Made by a program: the position numbers and the translations under genes | Shown here: piece after piece, positions 56,049-64,000 of the stretch | Numbering within the stretch: the stretch's first letter is position 1 | How the letters are laid out: each line of letters opens with the position of its first letter | Notes under the pieces: generated by a model | Seen by the model: only the letters and a program-made list of their open reading frames with translations | What the model was told of the DNA's origin: nothing | Database searches by the model: none | DNA from: Aedes albopictus | Lineage: Eukaryota; Arthropoda; Insecta; Diptera; Culicidae | DNA: 64,000 nt | Direction: 5' to 3' | Assembly (NCBI RefSeq): GCF_035046485.1 | Contig: NC_085136.1 | Span: 223,266,853 to 223,330,852 of the forward strand

Positions 56049-57417
56049 CTCCTACCAAGAGAATGATGCTCAGTCTCCTTATGAGGATTTACGATCCTTT
56101 GGGATTAGTTAGATCGCTGGTTATCCAAGGCAAAATGCTACTACAGGACGTCTGGAGAGAAAAAATGAAGTGGGGTGAGCAGATTCCTGATGATATCTTG
56201 AATTGCTATGAATCATTGGAGATGCACATTTTTGAAGACGGCAGCGCACAAGCATATTCTGCGGCTGCGTACTTTCGCATCCGTGCCAAAGGGCAGATAC
56301 GGTGCGCTCTGGTTGCTTCCAAAACAAAGGTTGATCCTCTGCAGCTTTTATCAATCCCCCGTATCGAGCTGCAGGCGGCGATCATTGGCGCACGGTTGCG
56401 CAGAACAATAGTGGACACTCCGTTAAAGTGAAGCGAACGTGTTTTTGGGGCGATTCGAGCAACGTTATCTCCTGGATTAGATCGGACACTAGACGCTACC
56501 GACAATACGTAGCCTATCGCGTCAACGAGATCCTGAGTCTGTGAACGGTTGAAGAGTGGCGATGGCCGGGAACAAACAAAAACGTTGCTGACGAAGCGAC
56601 CAAATGGGGAAAAGGTCCGAACTGTAAGCCGGACAGCAGATGGATGCGAGGTCCAGCGTTTTTGTATGAAGAGAAGAAAAGCTGGCCAAAGGATAAGTCG
56701 GACACTGGGGACGAAACGAAGGAAGAGTTGCGTCCAGCGTTCTATGGTTGCCCCCCCCCCCTAAGTTGGCGCCTATGGCTGCCAATGGTGCTGTATCTAC
56801 AAGGCTACGCCGGTTCAACCGAAGATGGCTCAACTTCCGAAGTTCCGGATCACACCATTTCTGGGACCATTCACGTTTGTGGGTATTGATTATTTTGGAC
56901 CCTACTGCGTAAAAGTGGGCCGCAGCTCAATCAAGCGCTGGGTTGTGCTATTTACGTGTTTAACTATTAGGGCAATCCACATAGAGCTAGCGTACAGTTT
57001 GACGACCGAATCGTGCAAAAAGCCATCCGACGATTCATTGCCCGAAGAGGAGCGCCGCTAGAGATTTATACGGACAACGGCACGAATTTTGTTGGCGCAA
57101 GCAGCCTCATATTGGCGGCTGTTGGGAGCGCATGGTCCGGTTCGCGAAGACTGCGCTGGGGTCGCTACCTACGGCACGGAAACTGGACGATTAGGGACTC
57201 ATGACGCTGTTAGCCGAAGTTGAACATATGGTCAACTCGCGATCATTAACTTTCGTACCACTGAACAAGGAGCAGCAGTATGTAGTCTTTTTACCCTTCT
57301 TACACCCATAAGAAGGGTATAAATATCGCTCGAAAAACCGACTTTCGATCCGAGACCCGGAGGGCCGAGTCTCATATACCAATGAACTCAGATCGACGAA
57401 CTGAGCAAATGTCTGTA

Positions 57418-57559
<142 letters not shown>

Positions 57560-57580
57560 AAAAAAAAGTCACGCACGTTT

Positions 57581-58275
57581 CTCAGCCGTCTGTCAACCGA
57601 TTTGAGTTCTCTTGGAAGCAAATGAAAGCTACTACATCCTAGTAGAACGCTATTGATTTTTTTTTTCGATTGGACGTTTGGTTACCGAGATATCTCTCGA
57701 AGAGTGCTTATGAGTCATACTTCTAAACTTTTTAAGATTTTTGACCAAGTGTATCGTAATAAATATTTCAACCGTTTGTCAATCGATTTGGGTTCTCTTA
57801 GCACCAAATGAAAGCTACAGCATCCTAGTAGATCGCCCAGAAATTTTATTTCGATTGGACATTTGGTTACAGAGATATCTTTCGAAGAGTACTTCGGATT
57901 TATACAACTAAACCTTTTGAGATTTTTGACCAAAAGTATCATAATAAATATCTTAGCCGTCTGTCAACCGATTTCGGTTATCCTGGCACCAAATAAAAGC
58001 TACAACATTCTAGTAGAACCCTATACAATTTCATTAGGATTGGACATTTGGTTACCGAGATATCTTTCAAAGAGTACTTGGGAGTAATACAGGTTAACTT
58101 TTTGAGAGATTTTTGACCAAGGGTACCATAATAAATATCTCAGCCGTCTGTCAACCGATTTGGGTTCTCTAAGCACCAAATGAAAGCTACAATATGCTTG
58201 TATACGGCCCTGAAATTTTATTTCGATTCGACATTTGATTACTGAGATATCTTACGAAGAGTATTTCAATAAATT
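57581..58275 (+). repeat. tandem repeat, ~186-bp unit, four copies
   Basis: CTCAGCCGTCTGTCAACCGA-like starts lie at 57581, 57767, 57952 and 58139 (spacing 185-187). Each copy continues with AAATGAAAGCTAC, TTTCGATTGGACATTTGGTT and GAGATATCT. The last copy is truncated. Confidence 0.92.
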
Positions 58276-58937
58276 CTTTTTTTTTTATTATATTCACTTG
58301 TTATCTTGCATTTGTTTTTGACCAGTCTATGGGAAATCATTTTTCAATAAATGATGCTGACCTCATACAAAGTGTATACTAGCAGGTTATTGTTTTCAAC
58401 AAAATTATAAATAACAAATTACAAATACACAGGAATTTTATGGAAACTAATAATATGTTAAATGAAAGCTTTGAAGAACCAGACAGCCAAAATAACTAGC
58501 TAATGCCAAAACTGACTAACTTAGTAGATATATCATTTTTGTCGTTTTTACACCATAACCATGAATACCAAGTACTTCGGAGCTAATTTAATTGACTGAT
58601 TTAGACAAAGTGTATCTCGCTGACTTTCTTACTCATTTGTTAATCGATTCAAGATCTTTTAGCAGTTAATAAAAGATACAAAATTCCAGAATATGTAAGC
58701 TATTTTTTAAACATTCCATACAAGACTCTAGAAAGTGTCTGGAATTTCTGGTAGTTTAGTCCATGGTCCATGATGCTATTTTGGAAACCAATCCACTAGA
58801 TGCCAAATCCACAATATTTTGTAGAACTTTTGGTCAATTCCACAAAACAAATATGTTAAATACAAATAATACAACAATTATTTTAATAAGTGTAAGAAGG
58901 GTTCTGTTCACCATAGGTGGATTAAATCGGGTTTTTT

Positions 58938-59107
58938 ATCTGTATCAACGAGATTTTTAGCCCTAGGCTAGTTCATTTCGGAACCCACGCTTTATTTCAC
59001 TTCCGAAGGAAGAACTCGCATTTTGCGAGTTTGTCGGGAGTGGGATTCGATCCCAGATCCTCGGCGTGATAGTCAAGTGTTCTATCCATCACACCAGGTC
59101 CGCTCCA
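58938..59107 (-). mobile_element. tRNA-derived SINE
   Basis: On the minus strand GTGTGATGGATAGAACACTT (A-box region) and TCTGGGATCGAATCCCACTC (B box) precede a body with ACTCGCAAAATGCGAGTTCT. The 3' end is CTAGGGCTAAAAATCTCG and ATACAGATAAAAAA. Its A-tail abuts the T run at the 3' end of the family B element. Confidence 0.78.
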
Positions 59108-59114
59108 TCTAGCA

Positions 59115-60460
59115 GGAGTCTATAACTCCGAATCAGTTTTTGATGCAGAGTTCCAGCGGAGTTCGCCAACCGAAAAAGGCCCTGTCAGATGGATGGACTT
59201 TGATTCAGCACATGTTGGACGTATTTTTGCGGCGATGGATCCTAGAGTATCTGCCGGTAATTTCTTGGCGAAACAAGTGGTTGTCGCTTCAGTGAAGTCA
59301 GGAATGTTAGTGATGATAGTCGACGAAGGGAATCGCAATTAATGGATACGCGGCCGAATGAACCGTACGTACCCAGGCAAGGATGGAGTTGCGCGAAAAG
59401 CAAACGTTGAGACATCAAGCTAACCAGGCCTGTCAGCAAACTGACGGTCCTCGATGTTATTCTGGAAAGTGACTCCGAAAAGGATTTCGGACGTCACGAG
59501 GGGGAGGATGTTGGAGTTACCCATGATCGTATAGACCGATCTGCCCGCTGGATACCCTAGGAAAACTGTTAGAGAAGGTCATCCTTAACAGGTTGACAGG
59601 ATGCGTCGAAAGTGAGAGGGGGCTGTCAGCAATGCGGTTGGATTCCGCGAGGGAAAATCAACGGTGGATGCGATTCGAGCAGTCATTGAGAATGCCCAGA
59701 AGGTATCCAAGAAAAAGTGGAGAGGTGATCGATACCGCGGGGTGGTAATGATAGACTTCAAAAACGCGTTTAACAGTGCCAGCTGGGAGGCATGCGGGTT
59801 CTCGATTATCTGTGCCAGATTCTACGGAGCTACTTCCAGAACAGGATACTGGTGTATGAGACCAGTGCAGGCGTTCCGCAAGTGTCCATACTCGGCCCAA
59901 CGCTCTGGAATGCCATATACAACGGCGTATTATCTTTAAAAAAAATACGAAAGCAGTCCTCATCGTAGGCTTCGCAGACGACGTCGTTTTGATGGTAACG
60001 GGAGAGATACTTGAAGAAGTAATACTGGCAGCGGAATCAATGACCACTGTAGAAAGATGAATGACTGGGGTCAAGCTTCAGATTGCCCATCACAAAACGG
60101 AAGTGCTTCTGGTCAGCAACTGTAAATCAGCCCAAACGATGGAGATAGTAGTCGGAGAGCATCACATCGAAACAAGCTTTGAAGCTCAACTTCAAGGAGT
60201 ATGTCGACTACGCCTGCGGAAAGGCGGTGAAGGCTATCAACGCTATAGCATGCCGAACGTCAGAGGACCACGAAGTAGTAAGAGGCGTCTTCTAGCGAGC
60301 GTAGCAGGCTCAATAATCATGTATGGTGCTCCGGCATAGGCTAATGCGCTGTGTACGAGCGTAATCGAAGAGTGCCAAACAACTCATTCTGACTCATAGC
60401 CACGCGGGTAGTGAGCGCTTACAGAACCATTTCAACAGAGGCAGTATGTGTTATCGCGGG
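59115..60460 (+). mobile_element. R1-like non-LTR retrotransposon, copy 3, decayed
   Basis: GFREGKSTVDAIRAVIENAQ and VVMIDFKNAFNSASWEA (59640-59790) are reverse transcriptase. VGFADDVVLMV at about 59965-59997 carries the catalytic pair. KLQIAHHKTEVLLVSNCKS and SSKRRLLASVAGSI follow. The frame shifts several times, the stretch between the two halves is shortened, and stops occur around 59340-59620. Same family as copies 1 and 2. Confidence 0.82.
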
Positions 60461-60529
60461 AAACTAATATTAGACCATTAGAGATCCTAAACAATCGATT
60501 TATTTATTCGCACTTTTCTCCTGGGATTA

Positions 60530-62780
60530 TTTCAGAAATTTTACCGGTGCTGCTTCAAGAGTTTCTCTGAAGAAGTTTTCAGCAATTCCTGCAGAAATTA
60601 CTACGGAATTCATTCGTTGGCATTTTTAAAGAATGTTTCAAAGAATTTGTCAATAAGCACCTGCAGCGGATCCTCCAGTTCTTCTAGGTATTCTTTCGAA
60701 AATTTCTTCAAAAAATTATTTTTTTTCCAGAATTTTCTTCAGTGATTCTCTAAAGAATTCCTCCTGGATTTTTTGTTGCTGCAGGATTTTCAGAAAATTT
60801 TATCTTTCGGGATTTTTGTGCTCAGAAATTGTATAAGACATTATTTTTAGAATTCCTTTAGAAGTATCTCTAGGATGTCTTCCAAGGCATCATTCAGAAA
60901 ATCCTTAAAAAATCTCCCAGTATATTTTCTGCAATTTTGGAATTACTTCCCTCTGCTTTAGAAAATTTTGGAGGGATTCCTGGAGAAATCCGAAGAGGAA
61001 TTCCTAAAACAAACGCTTGAAAATGTTAGCAGAGATCGTCTTGAAGTTTCTTTTGATTTCATCCAAGGAGGATTTGTAACGAGTTGTTTTTGTCATGTAT
61101 TCTCGTAAATGTGTCGTAAAAAATCTAGGAAAATCCCCAAAAAATCCAAGAATAGGATTCTTGGAATCTTCAGAGGTATCATCAGGCGTTTTAAGGTTTT
61201 TTTTTGATGAAATTTTCTTGAGTTTTCTTTGGAAATTCCTTCAGGAGTTTTCTCAAGAATCCTACCAGTACTTTTTTGTTAAATTTTTAGAAGAATTTCT
61301 GAAAGAAACTCCCTGGAGGAATATCTGAAGCATTTCCTGCATGATTCTCTGATTGAATCCCTGTAGCTATTTCTGACGGAACTGCTGGAGCAATTTCTAA
61401 ATAGAGTCCTTGCAGAAATTTCTTCAGGAATCTCTGAAGAAATATCTCCAGGAGTTTTAGAGAAACACTAGGAAAAATTTCCGAACGATTTTTATAGAAA
61501 CTTTTAAAGAAATTTCTGAAAAAACTCCAGAAAAGAACTTTGAAGAAATCTCTCGCTGATATTCCTGATAAATATCTCTAAAATTCTGATGTAGTTTCTG
61601 AAGATATTTTTGGATGAATCCTTAACAGAAATTCAGCAGCAATTCAACCAGGGATTTCTGAAATCTAAAGATGTATTCTTGAATGAATCTCTAGAGGAAT
61701 ATCTGAAGAAATCTTAGAAATATTCTTGGTGAAATCCCAGGAGGAATTTCCGAAAAAACTTCATGGAGAAAAACATTCGAGAAAATTCAAAAAAAAAAAT
61801 CTTCGAGCACCATTCTTTCAAGATTTTCTAAAAAAAATCCTGGAGCAATCTGTAAACGTATTTCTGATGGAATTTCTGCATCAATACCTGCAGAAACGCG
61901 TAGATAAGCTTTTGCAAAGATCCCTCAAAAGACATTTATGGATTCCAGAAGAAATCTCTGTGTGAACTCCTGCAGTCATCTCCGGAAGAATTCCTGCTTA
62001 GATCATTGAAAGTAATATTGCATGGATCTCAGGAGAAACTACTGCTGGATTCCTGAAATAACCTGAACACATTCTAGTGAGAGTTTTTAGTGAAACATCT
62101 AGAGCAATTCTTCAATAAATCTTTGGGACTTCTTGGATAAATACCTGTACAAATTTCTGAAGGAATCTCTGGAAGATATTCTGATGTTTTTCTGAAAATT
62201 CCGAATGAATCCCTGGAGACATTTCCGGAAGATTTTCTTAATGAATCCCTAGAAAAAAGTCTAAAGCAATTCCCATCGGAGTTTTAAAAGAACCCATGAA
62301 AATCTACCTAAAAGAATTCTTGGAGAAAATTCTGGAGAAATTCTTAAGGGTATATCTGAAGGAAGCCCTATTTTATTTTTATATATGTATGATATTCTGA
62401 AGAAACAGCTGTAGAAGTTCTGATAGAAACCATGGTAGGTTATAAGACCAAACTCCTGGAGTAATTTTTAAAGAAATCCATGGAGCCATTTTGGAAGGAA
62501 TCCATTGAATATTTCTTGAAGGACATCTTGGACATATTTATGAAGGAATATCATAAAAAACTCTGAAGGAATCTTCGGATGAATTTTTGAAGAATTACGT
62601 GGATGATTTTGTAAAGAAATTCTTGGATAAATTTCTGAAAAAAATCAATGGAGGAATTCCTGAAGAGGCTGGTGAAGGCTTTTCTAGAGGAATTCCTGGA
62701 AGGATTATTGGAGGGTCCTAAAGAAGAAATTGCGAAGGAAATTGTGAGATAAATTCAAGAAAATTGTTTGAAGCAGTCAA
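60530..62780. repeat. degenerate GGAATTTCTGGAGAAAT-type minisatellite
   Basis: Irregular units such as GAAGAAATCTCTGGAGGAAT and TTCCTGGAGAAATC persist for 2.2 kb and are far more diverged than the array at 47300-50030. The small ORFs here are repeat products. Confidence 0.75.
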
Positions 62781-64000
62781 TGAGAGATGTTCTTGAAAGA
62801 TCATCAAATTATTTTGATCTGTAAATCAAATTATTTTAATCTGTAAAACTAGACTAATAATTATGCCTTGTAAAATTAAATAAAATGCAAAAAAAATGGA
62901 TTGAAAGAAATAAATAAGAGAAAAAAGTATTCACAACTCTCCATGTTTCTGTGAGATTGATTTACTCTCTACATCAGGTGGCCCTACCAAAAGGTACGGA
63001 ACCATGAAAGAACCCCATTGTGAGAGCATAGGCAGGGCATTGCCAGGTGAGCCTTTTGTTTTCTCAGTTACTTTATGGGGATCTAACCCCCTGCAGCGTG
63101 TAGTTGATTCAGGTATGACGCCTCACTGCGATTCGAAAGGATTCCCCCCGGTTCACATGAGGGTCTGCATGGCATTATTGACTCGACGACGGAAGCAGAC
63201 TCGTGACGAAGTCGTGGGGGAGCAGCTACTGCTGCTGTTGTCTGTGTTGTCCTATCGGTCTTGTCTATTCAGAGAGGGTCATGATATATTGCCACCCTGG
63301 ATTTCGTGATGATGCTCCATCCATCATGGCCTTGCCGCCGTTCGGTTATGAAGCTGTGTGTAGTTATGGATTTAGGTCAGATTGCTAGGGGGCGAGTTCC
63401 AATTTTCAGGGACAAGAGGTCGGCCTGCCTTGGGAACAAACAGAAGACGTCTTTGATTGAATATTTCCCAAATAGGATTGTTTATTTCCCATGACAAATC
63501 TCCGAGAGACAAAATATTATGCAAATACCAGATGTACTTGATTGCAAGACTCGAACAAATCTAAATTTTAAATTGAATAGGAAAGTTCCCCAGCTTTGTG
63601 ATCAATCTGGAAAATCTATTAGCCATCAACTTGTCCTCATCAGCAGGTTCTCATCAAGGGCACAGAAGCCACATTAAATTTCTCTGCTCCAGACCGGGGT
63701 CGGTGTGCCATTATAAATCCACCACGGACGGGATCAAGTGGGTCATATTTCATTCAACCGGTTCAACCGATGATGACGCTGACGGTGACGACAACGGACA
63801 GACCCGGACCAGATGCGAACTTAATGATAAATAATGAATTTGGAAAATCATCCCGGAGCCAAACAGTGACGACACCGAGATGAACGGCGACGTCGCGTCA
63901 CCAAGCCAGACCTGTGGTCAGTGATGCCAGAGTCAGATATTAGAATGAAACTTCAGTACTGACGGGAAATATGTAAGATACAAACACATCTCAGTTTTAA
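62781..64000. other. unique sequence with an unassigned 101-codon ORF
   Basis: No repeat could be defined. A plus-strand ORF at 63004-63309 starts at ATG and ends TGA. It has mixed composition with an LLLLLSVLS stretch but no recognisable domain. CAGGTGAGCC at 63046 resembles a splice donor inside it. It could be a UTR or exon of a gene extending to the right. Confidence 0.35.

Larger units (their letters stand above)
54827..57275 (+). mobile_element. BEL/Pao LTR retrotransposon remnant (gag, RT, RNase H, integrase pieces)
   Basis: Gag-like ORF 55038-55487 has FFGDPTEWPLFVSSY and LQRSLKGITKEAVSSFLL, the BEL/Pao gag pattern. Reverse transcriptase text follows (FERLLGISWILGEDAFCFNL ~55735, SLLMRIYDPLGLV ~56068), then RNase H (SKTKVDPLQLLSIPRIELQA ~56315). 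Integrase carries TFVGIDYFGPYCVKVGRSS and IYTDNGTNFVGAS (56870-57100) and ends LLAEVEHMVNSRSLTFVPL. There are several frameshifts, in-frame stops, a large pol deletion and two small insertions. No LTRs were found; the right end is cut by another element at 57293. Inactive. Confidence 0.82.

Noticed and set aside
59020..59107. Possible tRNA gene on the minus strand
   Set aside because: The head of a SINE with a recognisable body and 3' tail, not a mature tRNA.

Overview
The window is animal nuclear DNA, most likely from a culicine mosquito of the Aedes type. It has compact introns with GT/AG borders, a tRNA-derived SINE with the layout of Feilai, JAM1-like RTE and R1-like LINEs, a BEL/Pao retroelement, many MITEs, long GGAATTCC-type minisatellites, and one 500-N assembly gap. 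I see no bacterial, organellar, rRNA, functional tRNA or CRISPR signal. Species identity is inference from the repeat content.

Only two host genes can be supported, and they are paralogues. On the plus strand, a six-exon gene (5743-15457) encodes a 677-residue NRF-6-type ('nose resistant to fluoxetine') membrane protein: signal peptide, six-cysteine NRF domain, then a multi-pass acyltransferase-3 domain. Its second intron is 7.3 kb and packed with transposons. On the minus strand, 33210-33805 carries the first three exons of a paralogue with the same first two exon lengths and the same intron phases. Its remaining exons would lie towards or within the gap at 32501-33000. The two genes converge.

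Nearly everything else is repeats, often nested. 1-3858 holds the 3' part of a Helentron-like non-autonomous element plus two hAT-type elements. 16400-22681 is a nest of two Helentron-like copies and mariner-type MITEs. 22.8-31.7 kb holds degenerate satellites, an R1-like LINE split by a Feilai SINE, and inverted-repeat elements. 35-44 kb holds MITEs, a SINE and a minus-strand RTE LINE, itself broken by a 1832-bp foldback element with an 8-bp target duplication and by a 43-bp retro-insert with a 13-bp duplication. 47.3-50.0 kb is a 24-bp-unit minisatellite that makes long spurious ORFs. 52-54 kb is an insertion with a 21-bp duplication inside another element. 54.8-57.3 kb is a dead BEL/Pao element, followed by another Helentron-like element with a (GT)n tract and 186-bp repeats, a SINE, a third R1-like LINE copy and a degenerate satellite. 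The last 1.2 kb is non-repetitive but unassigned.

The most interesting items are the shared architecture of the two Helentron-like families (5' hairpin, (GT)n, tandem repeats, offset inverted repeat, 3' hairpin, T-run target), the foldback element with arms of about 740 bp, and the convergent NRF paralogue pair. I found no convincing wholly new cellular system.
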